A stretch of DNA of 64,000 nt. Origin: Prauserella flavalba (GTDB lineage: Bacteria > Actinomycetota > Actinomycetes > Mycobacteriales > Pseudonocardiaceae). The stretch spans positions 1,612,001 through 1,676,000 of the forward strand of contig NZ_MASU01000005.1 in the NCBI RefSeq assembly GCF_003202235.1. Direction: 5' to 3'. Positions 35,956-43,974 of this stretch are shown here, one piece after another. Below the pieces are notes generated by a model. That model was given only the letters and a program-made list of their open reading frames with translations. It was not told where the DNA came from and ran no database searches. Numbering within the stretch: position 1 is the stretch's first letter; each line of letters begins with the position of its first letter. The position numbers were made by a program, and so were the translations under genes.

Positions 35956-36368
35956 CGCGCGCTCGCCTCGCGCTTCGGGGCGCCCGCGAACGGCCCTGGC
36001 CCGCCGAGCGGGCTGAACTGGATCGCCGCCAGGCGCCATTCGCCGTGCTGCCGCACCGCCGTGTGGGTCACCCGGAACCGGCCGTCGGCGCGGTTGCCCG
36101 CGAACGTCGCCTCCTGTTCCTGGCTGCCCACCACCACGGCCGCGTCGCCGTACACGCGCACCGAGTCGGGCGCCCACTCCAGCCGTTGCATGCTCAGGCC
36201 CTGCGGCCCGAACCGGCCGAGCCACTGGGCGCGGTCCAGCACGAAGCCGGCCGGGCCCACGAGGGTGAAGTCGTCCGCGCCGAGCCGGTCGAGCTGCTCG
36301 GCGTCGCCCGCCAGTTCCGCGGTCACCCAGCGCCGGCACAGTGCGAGCACGTCCTCCGTCGTCGCCAT
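35952..36368 (-). CDS. NTF2-like (SnoaL/DUF4440) protein
   Basis: A 138-residue protein with the cone-fold signature of NTF2-like enzymes: 'LALCRRWVTAELAGDAEQLDRLGADDFTLVGPAGFVLDRAQWL' in the usual order and 'THTAVRQHGEWRLAAIQFSPL' at the C-terminus. Such proteins bind small hydrophobic ligands or act as isomerases or cyclases; no catalytic residue can be assigned. It is translationally coupled to the SGNH hydrolase gene and divergent in position from nothing else, 102 bp before the LuxR regulator stop. Confidence 0.85.
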   Translation of the reverse strand: MATTEDVLALCRRWVTAELAGDAEQLDRLGADDFTLVGPAGFVLDRAQWLGRFGPQGLSMQRLEWAPDSVRVYGDAAVVVGSQEQEATFAGNRADGRFRVTHTAVRQHGEWRLAAIQFSPLGGPGPFAGAPKREASAR

Positions 36369-36470
36369 GATCGTTCCTCCGTCGTCGATGGATCAGCCAA
36401 CGTGACGACGTTCTCCCCCGGCGCCGCAGGCGGGCATCGGCCAGCTGGCCATCCCGAGCGGGCGGGTGGG

Positions 36471-39170
36471 TCAGGACGAGCCGGTCTGGTCGCGCAGCAG
36501 CGCGGTGAGCGCCGTCCGGTTCGGCACGCCGAGCTTGGCGTACACGTGCGCCAGGTGGGCCTTGACGGTGCTGCGGCTCATGAACAGCCGTTCGGCGATC
36601 TCGGGGTTGCTCAGTCCGTGCCCGACGAGCCGCGACACCTCCAGCTCGGTGGGGGTCAGCAGGCCGAGCACGCCCGTGGCGCCGGTGCGCGGACCCCGCC
36701 CGCGCACCAGGGCGGGCACCACGACGTCCGGGTCGGCCCGCTGGCCCTCGGCCCACAACCGCTCGAACGTCGCCGCGTCGAGGTCCGTGCGCAGGCGGGC
36801 GACCAGTGCCGCATGCGTGCGCGCGTCCACCGGTGGCCGGGGGTGGCCCATCGCCGAGCGGAGCGCGTCGGCGATCGCGCAGAGCCGCACCGCCTCGCCC
36901 GGGTCACCGCCGGCCAGCGCGAGCTCGCTGAGTCCGTCCACTGTGGTCGCATTCCCGAGCGGCACGCCGTTGTCCCTTCGCACCACCAGCGCCTGCAGGC
37001 GCAGCTCGCGGGCCCGTGCGAGGTCGGCGGAGGCCAGCTGTGCGTGCTCGTCGAGGAGGTCGGCCAGCTCGAACGGGGCACCGAAACCGGTCAGGATGCG
37101 GTGGCCGCGCACCGCCCACTCCTCCGCCTCGCTGGTCCGGCCGAGGCGGCGCAGCACACCCACCAGCCCCGGCAGGCACCGGGCGGCGGTCCAGTCCCGT
37201 TCGCGGTGCCGCAGCCGGTCAACGCCCCGCTCGAACCAGCCGAGCGCCTCGTCCAGCTCCCCCAGCCACAGGTGGGTCAGCCCCAGCGGCACGACGAACC
37301 CGACGGCGTCGGCCTCCTTGGCCCTGGCGAGCGCGTCGACCACGGGCTCGAGCAGCCGCAGGGCACCCGCGAGGTCACCGGACACCGCGAGCGCGTGCGC
37401 GGTGTTCCCGGAAAGCGTGCCGGTGGCGAAGTAGTCGCCCAGCGGGGCGGCCAGTTCGAGGGCGCGGCGTCCCGACTCGACCGCGCCGGCCACCCGCCCC
37501 CGGGTCAGCTCGGTGTAGATCGCCACCCCGGCCGCGAAGCCGCCGCAGAGCCGGTCGCGCCTGCGCCGCGCGCGCTCGGCGATCCTGCGGGCGAGCGCGT
37601 CGGCCTCGTCGTTGCGCCCTCGCGTCACCAGCGAGTAGGCCTCGAGCACGCCCGCCCAGTCGGCCGCGAACGCGTCACCTGCGGCGAGGGCCTCGGCCCT
37701 CGCCGCGGCGGCGGTCGCCGCGCACCCGGCGAAGTCCACGAAGAACCGGGAGAACGCGAGCGCCGCGAGACAGCGGGCCCGCGCCCCAGGGTGGTCCGCC
37801 TCCCGCGCCAGCGCGGCGCCGCGCTCGGCGGCGTCGGCGACCTCCGGCAGCCGTCCGGCCGCCATCGCCAGCAGTGCCCGCCCCGCCTCCAGCCGCGCGG
37901 TCAGGGCCGTGCGCTCACCGGGCCGCGCGGCCAGCGCCCGGCCTATGGCCCGCAGGCCGGGACCGATCTCGCCGCCGACCAGCCACGCCTGCGTCATCGC
38001 GGCGGCGAGCCTGCGGCCCCGGTCCGGGTCGGGGCGGCCCAGTCCCCGGTCCAGCGCGGTGCCGAGATCTGCCCGGTGCACCGCGAGTACCGCCCGCCAC
38101 CGGTCCTGGTCCTCGGCCATGCCCGGTTCCGCGCGCTCCGCCAGTGCGAGGTGGAAGTCCAGGTGGCGGTCGCGGACGGCCTCCGCCTCGCCCGCGGCCT
38201 CGAGCAGGTCGACGGCGAACTGCCGCACGGTGTCGAGCATGCGGTAGCGCAGCTCGCCCTCCACCTCCACGGTCAGCAGCAGCGAAGCGTCCAGCAGGCG
38301 GGTAACACCGCGCAATGGAGCGGTCGCCTCTCCCTCGCCCGCGACGGCCGCGGCCGCCTCGACGGTGAACGGACCGCTGAACACGCCGAGCCTGCGAAAC
38401 AGCCGCTGCTCCGGCTCCGTCAGCAGGTCGTGGCTCCACGCCATCGACGCCATCAGGGTCCGGTGCCGGGGCGCCGTGTCGCGCGGTCCCTCGACGAGCA
38501 GCTCGAACGCGTGGTCCAGCCCCTCGGCGATCTGGGCCAGCGACAGCGCCCGCACCCAGGGCGCCGCGAGCTCGACGGCCAGCGGCAGGTGGTCCAGTCG
38601 CGCGCACACCGCGGCCACGCCCTCGGCGTTGCGCTCACCGTCGAAGTCGGGCAGCACCAGGCTGGCACGCTCCGCGAAAAGCCGCACCGACTCGGCCGGG
38701 CGCAGCGGCGGCACTCGCCACACCGTCTCGCCGCCGATGCCCAGCGGCTCCCGCGTGGTGGCCAGCACCGTGATCTCCGGGCACTCGGCGAGCACGGCCG
38801 ACACCAGTTCCGCCGTGGGCTCCAGCAGGTGCTCGCAGGTATCGAGCCACAGCACCAGCCTGCGCCGGGACAGGGCCGCCACCAGTGCGGCGAGTTCCGC
38901 GCCACCCGGCTCCAGGTTCACACCCGCCGCGGCGGCGACGGTGGCGCACACCAGATGCGGGTCGGACACGGGCCCCAGATCCACGTCCACGGCGGGTTCG
39001 GGCCAGGTATCCCGCAGCCCGGCGACCAGCCGGGCGGCGAGCCGTGTCTTGCCGCACCCGCCGACACCGGTCAACGTGACCAGCCGCCGTGCCCGCAGCA
39101 GCGCGCTCAGCTCCGCCAGCTCCGGCTCCCTGCCGACGAAGCTGGTCAGCTCGCTGCGCGCGCCCCTCAC
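36471..39170 (-). CDS. Large AAA/NB-ARC-like LuxR-family regulator
   Basis: An 899-residue regulator starting at GTG 39170. 'FVGREPELAEL' leads to Walker A G35-x4-GKT (GVGGCGKT, 35-42), then 'LDTCEHLL' Walker B-like region and 'LATTREPLGIGGE' sensor. A long helical TPR-like middle part follows. The C-terminal LuxR HTH is clear ('LTPTELEVSRLVGHGLSNPEIAERLFMSRSTVKAHLAHVYAKLGV' in family order). This layout is shared with the large ATP-binding LuxR group in actinobacteria. No target gene can be named; the adjoining genes are unrelated fragments. Confidence 0.92.
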   Translation of the reverse strand: MRGARSELTSFVGREPELAELSALLRARRLVTLTGVGGCGKTRLAARLVAGLRDTWPEPAVDVDLGPVSDPHLVCATVAAAAGVNLEPGGAELAALVAALSRRRLVLWLDTCEHLLEPTAELVSAVLAECPEITVLATTREPLGIGGETVWRVPPLRPAESVRLFAERASLVLPDFDGERNAEGVAAVCARLDHLPLAVELAAPWVRALSLAQIAEGLDHAFELLVEGPRDTAPRHRTLMASMAWSHDLLTEPEQRLFRRLGVFSGPFTVEAAAAVAGEGEATAPLRGVTRLLDASLLLTVEVEGELRYRMLDTVRQFAVDLLEAAGEAEAVRDRHLDFHLALAERAEPGMAEDQDRWRAVLAVHRADLGTALDRGLGRPDPDRGRRLAAAMTQAWLVGGEIGPGLRAIGRALAARPGERTALTARLEAGRALLAMAAGRLPEVADAAERGAALAREADHPGARARCLAALAFSRFFVDFAGCAATAAAARAEALAAGDAFAADWAGVLEAYSLVTRGRNDEADALARRIAERARRRRDRLCGGFAAGVAIYTELTRGRVAGAVESGRRALELAAPLGDYFATGTLSGNTAHALAVSGDLAGALRLLEPVVDALARAKEADAVGFVVPLGLTHLWLGELDEALGWFERGVDRLRHRERDWTAARCLPGLVGVLRRLGRTSEAEEWAVRGHRILTGFGAPFELADLLDEHAQLASADLARARELRLQALVVRRDNGVPLGNATTVDGLSELALAGGDPGEAVRLCAIADALRSAMGHPRPPVDARTHAALVARLRTDLDAATFERLWAEGQRADPDVVVPALVRGRGPRTGATGVLGLLTPTELEVSRLVGHGLSNPEIAERLFMSRSTVKAHLAHVYAKLGVPNRTALTALLRDQTGSS

Positions 39171-39250
39171 GGGTACGAGCCTGCCACCCGCGCATCACGG
39201 CGACGAGGAACGACTCGGTCACGGGCCGCCGGTCCCTGCGCGGTCCGGGG

Positions 39251-39358
39251 TCAGCCGATCGCCGCCCGGACGCGCTCGCCCAGGTCGGCGAGGCGGTCCA
39301 CCGGTTCGTTGGCGAACACCAGCCGCAGGTAGTGGTCGCCGCCGAGCCCCATCCGGGA
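39251..39358 (-). pseudogene. 3' remnant of an aminotransferase gene
   Basis: About 34 residues (MGLGGDHYLRLVFANE and onward to the stop at 39251) match the C-terminal end of class I/II aminotransferases. Upstream the reading frame runs straight into the 21-bp repeat array, so the rest of the gene is lost. The remnant lies 80 bp from the LuxR regulator start. Confidence 0.6.
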
Positions 39359-39361
39359 CCT

Positions 39362-39530
39362 CCGCGAGTCGTGCGTTCCCGACCGCGAGTCGTACGTTCC
39401 CGACCGCGAGTTGTGCGTTCCCGGATAGTGAACGCACAACTCGCGGTCCCGAGTGCACGACTCGCAGTCCCGAGTGCACGACTCGCGGTCCCGAGTGCAC
39501 GACTCGCGAGCGTGAGTGCACGACTCGCGC
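39362..39530. repeat. 21-bp tandem repeat array that changes orientation
   Basis: Three units of CCGCGAGTCGTGCGTTCCCGA type start at 39362, 39383 and 39404. After a short spacer at 39421-39429 the reverse orientation begins, with units of GTGCACGACTCGCGGTCCCGA type at about 39432, 39453, 39474, 39495 and 39516. The junction forms a perfect 17-bp-arm hairpin (39404-39420 with 39430-39446). The unit length equals seven codons. No spacers of different sequence occur, so it is not a CRISPR. Confidence 0.88.
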
Positions 39531-39535
39531 GGCCG

Positions 39536-39874
39536 TCGGTGGTCCGTTCGTGCGCATACCCGCTCCCGTGGCGCCTGCCGGTGTGCGCTGGGTCACCGCG
39601 ATCCGGCCTGCTGTTGACTGCCGAACGCGCAGGAGTACCTTGACCATCTAGGTGTGCCGGGAAGCCTGGTCGGCGATGTCGTAGTAGGTCATCGACGTGG
39701 AGGGTTGCCGATCGGTCGTTACCGCCGCGGACCCCGGCCGCGGCCGCCGTCTCCCAGCCGTGCCGTCACCGGCCACAGTGGCGGAATCCGTGTGCGAAGT
39801 CTCGTGTGGACCGTGCTGTTCCCACGCGGACGCGCCGGCACCACACCTCTCCATCCGAAAGGAACCCAACGCTC
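39536..39874. other. Gene-free stretch with nothing supportable
   Basis: About 340 bp between the repeat array and the methyltransferase gene. Reading frames here are short or Arg/Pro-rich and end without recognisable domains. A short minus-strand peptide MTYYDIADQASRHT ends near 39648, but it has no supporting RBS or partner. The region may hold the methyltransferase promoter and decayed sequence of the aminotransferase locus. Confidence 0.4.
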
Positions 39875-40687
39875 GTGGCACCTGCCGCCCGGACCGCGGT
39901 CGGTCCGATGACGATCGTCGCGATCGAGCAACACGAACCGGAACCCCTGCTGCGGGACGACCTCGCGGGCAGGTTCCTGCCGCCCGGCGCGAGAGCGATC
40001 GCCGCGCTGGCCCGCGTTCCCTTCGTACGCCACGCGATCCGCTCCGCGGCGGAACGCCGGGCCCCCGGCAGCTGGACCGGCGTGCTCGACCGCAAACGGT
40101 TCCTCGACGACGACCTCACCACTGCGGTAGGCGACGGCTGCGAGTCGGTGGTCATCCCCGGGGCGGGACTCGACGACCGCGCCTACCGCCTGCCCAGCCT
40201 CGCCGGGGTACCGGTCTACGAGGTCGACCTGATGCCCAACATCACCGCGAAGTACCAGCGGCTGCACGCGCTCTACGGAACCGTGCCCCCGTCGGTGACG
40301 CTCGCGCCGGCCGACCTCACCGTGCAGGACCTCGGCGACGTCCTCGCCCAGCACGGCTACCGGCCCGAACGGCCCACCTACTTCCTGTGCGAAGCGCTCA
40401 CCCAGTACCTCGCGGAGGACGAGGTCCGCCGCATGTTCCGCTTCCTCGCCGGCGCGCCCCTCGGCAGCAGGCTCGGCCTCACCTACATCCGCCGCGACTT
40501 CATCGACGGCCGCCACCTTCGGTTCGGCCTCGAACCCGAGACCGTGGCCGAGTTCCTGGCTGAGTATGGGTGGTCGGTACGCCAGGATCTCGGTGGCGGC
40601 GAGTTCGCGCGGCGCTACGGATGTCCCGCGGACACGGGCCGGTCCCGGTCGGAGCTGGAACGGGTCGTCACCGCGCAACGTCGCTGA
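39875..40687 (+). CDS. PPM1/LCMT-type SAM-dependent methyltransferase
   Basis: About 270 residues. The SAM motif 'VVIPGAGLDDRAYRLP' and 'VYEVDLM' acidic loop, then 'TYFLCEALTQYL', are typical of the leucine carboxyl methyltransferase-like family common in actinobacteria (often next to polyketide or hypothetical genes). GTG 39875 is chosen because AAAGGAAC lies 9-10 bases before it; ATG 39908 is an alternative. No pathway can be assigned. Confidence 0.85.
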   Translation: MAPAARTAVGPMTIVAIEQHEPEPLLRDDLAGRFLPPGARAIAALARVPFVRHAIRSAAERRAPGSWTGVLDRKRFLDDDLTTAVGDGCESVVIPGAGLDDRAYRLPSLAGVPVYEVDLMPNITAKYQRLHALYGTVPPSVTLAPADLTVQDLGDVLAQHGYRPERPTYFLCEALTQYLAEDEVRRMFRFLAGAPLGSRLGLTYIRRDFIDGRHLRFGLEPETVAEFLAEYGWSVRQDLGGGEFARRYGCPADTGRSRSELERVVTAQRR

Positions 40688-40744
40688 CGTCCATCCGGGA
40701 CGGTGTGCCGTGGCGCGCGACGCCCGGCCGGTAGGGTCCAGAAC

Positions 40745-41560
40745 ATGCGCCCACCCGCGCTTCCCTTCGCCGTCCACGTCTCCCGGCGCGCCGAGTTCGG
40801 CCACCGCTGGGCCCGCGCGCGGTCCGCGCTGCTCATCGCGTTCGTCGTGGCGCCACTCGCCGTGCTCGGCGCGACCGCCGCGGCAGTGGCCGCCGCGAGC
40901 GGCGAGGGCCCCGCCGGCACCGGGTCGAGCGTTGTGGCACTGGCGCTCGTCCTGCCGTCGGCGGGCTACCTCCTGTGGTTCCGGGCGAGCGGCCGGTTCC
41001 TGGTCCGTACCCGGTACTGGGCGGTGCGGGTGGTCTCTTGTGGACTCGTCCAGCTGCTCGGAACGCTCCCGCTCGCGGTGGTCGCCGGCGGAGTGGCAGG
41101 CGTGCTGTGCCCGGCGGTGACCGCGTTCGCCGTGCTGGCCGGCACGGTCGCGGCGGCGCGAGCGCACCGGACCCTGCTGGCCGCGGCCGGTGGCGCGCCC
41201 GCGGCGACGAACCTGCCCCTCGAACGGGACCTGCGCATCCACCCACCCAGGCTGTACGGCACGGCGACGATCGGCGCCGACCGCCTCGGCTGGTCGCTCA
41301 AACCGCGGGGGCGGTACGGCTTCCCCGGCGCGCTCGTCGCGGGCACGGTGCCGTTCGGCGAGATCACGGGCGTGCGGGTGGAGCAGGTGAACGAGCACGA
41401 CGCGCCGCTGGTGGCCCCGGGGGTGCCCGCTCCGCCCGGGCCCGTCGTCGTGGTGAGCACGCGCCGCGGCGACGCCGTCGTGGCCGTCAAGGAGGCCGCG
41501 GAGTTCGCCGCACTGCTCGACCTCCGGTTGCGGCTGACGGCCGAACCGGGCTGGGCCTGA
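40745..41560 (+). CDS. Four-helix membrane protein with PH-like C-terminal domain
   Basis: A 271-residue protein. About four hydrophobic segments fill the first 145 residues, beginning 'ALLIAFVVAPLAVLGATAA'. The soluble C-terminal ~110 residues have the strand pattern of bacterial PH-like domains ('DRLGWSLKPRGRYGFPG', 'VVVVSTRRGDAVVAV'). The gene ends 4 bp from the end of the convergent WXG-like gene of the type VII locus. It is unrecognised as a named family; a role as membrane partner of the neighbouring secreted protein is only a hypothesis. Confidence 0.75.
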   Translation: MRPPALPFAVHVSRRAEFGHRWARARSALLIAFVVAPLAVLGATAAAVAAASGEGPAGTGSSVVALALVLPSAGYLLWFRASGRFLVRTRYWAVRVVSCGLVQLLGTLPLAVVAGGVAGVLCPAVTAFAVLAGTVAAARAHRTLLAAAGGAPAATNLPLERDLRIHPPRLYGTATIGADRLGWSLKPRGRYGFPGALVAGTVPFGEITGVRVEQVNEHDAPLVAPGVPAPPGPVVVVSTRRGDAVVAVKEAAEFAALLDLRLRLTAEPGWA

Positions 41561-41564
41561 CGCC

Positions 41565-42485
41565 TCAGCGACCCGCCCGCTCGGCCCGCTCCAGCTCGTC
41601 CAGCGCCTGCAGCAGGTCGACGATGACCGCGGAGAGCCTGCTGATCACGACGGCGAGCTTGGTGATCCAGTTCGCGATGTCGATGCCGGCCTTGGCGATC
41701 CTGGTGATGATCGTCTTGACCGCGCCGGGTGCGAGCACCACCGTCGCCGCCTGGATCGCGGCGCTCACCAGGCCGCCGGCGAGATCGGCGAGGATGTCTC
41801 TGACCGCGGTACGCACCGCGCCCACCACGTCCTTCATCTTCGCCGCCGCCGAGGACACCGCGTCGGCTCCCTGCGCCGCGCCCGCGCACAGCTGGATGGT
41901 GCCGACCGCGCTCGCACGATAGGCGTCGCCGCCCTCTCCGGCCCAGTCGCCGGTCTCCTCGGGCACGCGCTTGAGGTAGTCCTCGCCCTGCTCGGCCATC
42001 CGGCCCGAGATGTTGGTCCACGTGTCGGCGTAGCCCTGCACCATGTCCGGGTTGCCGGTGAGCTGGTGCAGCACCATGCGCAGCGGCTCGACGTGTTCCA
42101 GCATCCAGCCGATGAGCTGGCCGGCTACGGCGCCGATCGGGTCGGCGACCGCGCCGAGGACATCGGAGGCCAGTGCGCTCCCGCTGGCGAGGGCCGAGGC
42201 CCAGTCGCCGCTCTTCACCTGGTTCACCGCGTCGATGACGGTGGACACCGACGTGCCCTGCGCCAGCTCGGTGCCGCTGCCCAGGTTGTCGAACTGCCCG
42301 GTGGCGGCTCCCAGCGGCACCGTCACCGCGAGGGCGGCCGGGCTGAGGCTGCTCGCGACCAGCGCGAGCCCCGCGGCGGCGCTCGCGTCGCTCTGGAGCA
42401 TGTCGTACTGGTTGGTCGCGTCCGTCTTGCCGTCGACGAGCGGGTTGTCCGACGACGGGTCGTCGCTGACGATCGAGGAGGACAT
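41565..42485 (-). CDS. WXG-like type VII secretion substrate without evident toxin domain
   Basis: A 306-residue protein. A helical N-terminal half with 'DWAGEGGDAYR' (W-x-G-type turn, about residue 184) is followed by hydrophobic helices ('LAGGLVSAAIQAATVVLAPGAVKTIIT'), and a short amphipathic tail ends the chain. This is the scaffold part seen in actinobacterial polymorphic toxins of the ESX type, but no C-terminal enzymatic toxin domain follows. ATG 42485 overlaps the EspC-like gene stop by one base. It should be exported with that protein. Confidence 0.78.
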   Translation of the reverse strand: MSSSIVSDDPSSDNPLVDGKTDATNQYDMLQSDASAAAGLALVASSLSPAALAVTVPLGAATGQFDNLGSGTELAQGTSVSTVIDAVNQVKSGDWASALASGSALASDVLGAVADPIGAVAGQLIGWMLEHVEPLRMVLHQLTGNPDMVQGYADTWTNISGRMAEQGEDYLKRVPEETGDWAGEGGDAYRASAVGTIQLCAGAAQGADAVSSAAAKMKDVVGAVRTAVRDILADLAGGLVSAAIQAATVVLAPGAVKTIITRIAKAGIDIANWITKLAVVISRLSAVIVDLLQALDELERAERAGR

Positions 42486-42841
42486 CAGCGACCCCCCAGC
42501 TTCGGAGCATCGCCTGCCTTGTCGAGCGACTCCGCCAGCTCCTTGAGAAGCTCGATCACCTTGGCCTCCGCCTCGTCGTACCGTTTCGCGGCGTCACCGA
42601 GTTTGTGCTGGTCCTCGCCGAGCTTGGCGCCGACCCGCTGGATCATCGCGGTGACCCGTTCCTGCGGTCCGCGCAACATGTCCGGCAGGCCCATGCCCTG
42701 GCAGATCCAGCCGTAGGCGTCGTTGAGCGAGGCGACGTGACCGCCGGCGTCGGCCGCCTCGTCCACCCCGCTTTTGATCCCACCGACACTGCCGGCGTGC
42801 ATCCGGAGCTTGTCCGGGTCGACCTGGAAGCCTTCCCCCAT
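42485..42841 (-). CDS. EspC-like type VII secretion target (DUF2580)
   Basis: A 118-residue helical protein with the family N-terminus 'FQVDPDKLRMHAGSVGGI' and the two-helix hairpin break 'AYGWICQGMGLP', ending 'KVIELLKELAESLDKAG'. Such proteins pair with WXG-type partners for ESX secretion. It is located between the YbaB-like and WXG-like genes on the minus strand, 20 bp after the YbaB-like gene, so the three form one operon. Confidence 0.85.
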   Translation of the reverse strand: MGEGFQVDPDKLRMHAGSVGGIKSGVDEAADAGGHVASLNDAYGWICQGMGLPDMLRGPQERVTAMIQRVGAKLGEDQHKLGDAAKRYDEAEAKVIELLKELAESLDKAGDAPKLGGR

Positions 42842-42861
42842 CGAGCTGTCCCCCTTCGTGC

Positions 42862-43377
42862 TCAGCGCAGTACCGGACCACCGAAGTCGTCGTCTCCGTC
42901 GTCCTCGCGGTTCGGACGGCGCCGGGGCTGCCGCGGTTCCCCGTGCCGCGCCGTGTCGTCCTCGATGCCGCCGACGTCGAAGGTCGGCGGCTCGACGGCT
43001 GGCTCGTCGGCGGGGTCGGGGAAGCGCTCGCGATACTGGGCGACGATGTCGTTGCCGGGACCGTCGTCGCCGACGGTCGCGCTCGTCAGTTCCGACACGC
43101 GCTCGCGCAGCTGCGCCTGGGCGCGGTGCATCGTGCTCATGAGTGCGGCCGAGAGGGCTCGCGGATCGCCACCTCTGCCGCGCTCGGTGATCGCGAGCTC
43201 GGTCGGCACGCCGGTGGAGTCCACCGTGACGCGCACCGTGCCGTCCGGCGACTCGGCGGTGACGCTCGTGCGGTCGAGTTGCTCCTGCAACTCCCCGTAG
43301 CGTTGCGCCTTCTGCTCCAGGCCCTGAGCCCAGCGCGTCAGGTCCTCGGCGAACTTCATCGGGTCCGGCGCGCTCAT
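42862..43377 (-). CDS. YbaB/EbfC-family DNA-binding protein of the type VII locus
   Basis: A 171-residue protein. The YbaB fold covers residues ~10-110 ('WAQGLEQKAQRYGELQEQLDRTSVTAESPDGTVRVTVDSTGVPTELAI' in the family order). A charged, disordered C-terminal tail follows ('PRRRPNREDDGDDDFGG'). ATG 43377. In Pseudonocardiaceae such genes commonly precede type VII secretion target and toxin genes. It may bind DNA or act as an ESX accessory protein. Confidence 0.85.
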   Translation of the reverse strand: MSAPDPMKFAEDLTRWAQGLEQKAQRYGELQEQLDRTSVTAESPDGTVRVTVDSTGVPTELAITERGRGGDPRALSAALMSTMHRAQAQLRERVSELTSATVGDDGPGNDIVAQYRERFPDPADEPAVEPPTFDVGGIEDDTARHGEPRQPRRRPNREDDGDDDFGGPVLR

Positions 43378-43461
43378 GTATCCCCCCAAAACGGTCGTCT
43401 CACGCGGAACGACGCTAACACGGCACCCTGCGTGGCCGAGCCCGATCACGCGAGAAACCGA

Positions 43462-43474
43462 TGCATTCCATGCA
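43462..43474. promoter_or_regulatory. T-N11-A dyad, probable LysR-type box
   Basis: TGCAT-TCC-ATGCA matches the LysR consensus T-N11-A with perfect 5-bp arms, and lies inside the longer palindromic stretch 43461-43478, which also contains TCCATGCATGGA. It is 93 bp before the RidA-family gene, in the only promoter-like gap of the catabolic island. Confidence 0.55.
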
Positions 43475-43566
43475 TGGATCCGGGCTCAGCTTCGTTTGAT
43501 GCCCCAGGTCAGGGCTACCTAGTGTCGGCGGTGTTCTGATCCGCCTCGGACGAAGGAGTCCGCCTA

Positions 43567-43974
43567 GTGAGCAGGCGCAGCATCCATCTCGACGACTTCT
43601 CGCACGAGAACCCAGTCCCGGCGGCGAGCCGCATCGATGGCCTGGTCGCCACCGGCGCAGTGCACGGCGGCGGCAAGGGAAGCGCTCCGGAGGAGTTCCC
43701 GCCGGACTTCGGTGAGCAGGCCGCCCGCATGTTCGACCGGATCGCGGCGATACTGGCCGCGGCAGGGGGAAGCCTTGACGACGCACTCAAGTTCTCCGTG
43801 AGGCTCTCCGCGCCGGAGCACCGCGACGAGCTGAACAGGCAGTGGTGCGCTCTGTTTCCCGATCCGGACTCCCGACCCGCGCGGCAGGTGAACATCGGCA
43901 CCACCCGGCCGCACATCCTCGTCCAGTGCGAGGTACTCGCCGTGGTCACCGGGAACGGAGGCCGGGATGCCTGA
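43567..43974 (+). CDS. RidA-family (YjgF/UK114) protein
   Basis: A 135-residue RidA-family protein. Characteristic segments are 'RIDGLVATGAVHGGG', 'AARMFDRIAAILAAAGGSLDDALKFSVRL' and 'ARQVNIGT', with the arginine (in 'RPARQ') that binds the carboxylate of imines. GTG 43567. Members hydrolyse reactive enamines/imines or 2-aminomuconate-type intermediates. It is the first gene of the plus-strand catabolic island, overlapping the next gene by 8 bp. Confidence 0.88.
   Translation: MSRRSIHLDDFSHENPVPAASRIDGLVATGAVHGGGKGSAPEEFPPDFGEQAARMFDRIAAILAAAGGSLDDALKFSVRLSAPEHRDELNRQWCALFPDPDSRPARQVNIGTTRPHILVQCEVLAVVTGNGGRDA

Noticed and set aside
39362-39530. CRISPR array
   Set aside because: The 21-bp units follow each other without unique spacers, and the orientation flips in the middle. 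No cas gene is nearby.
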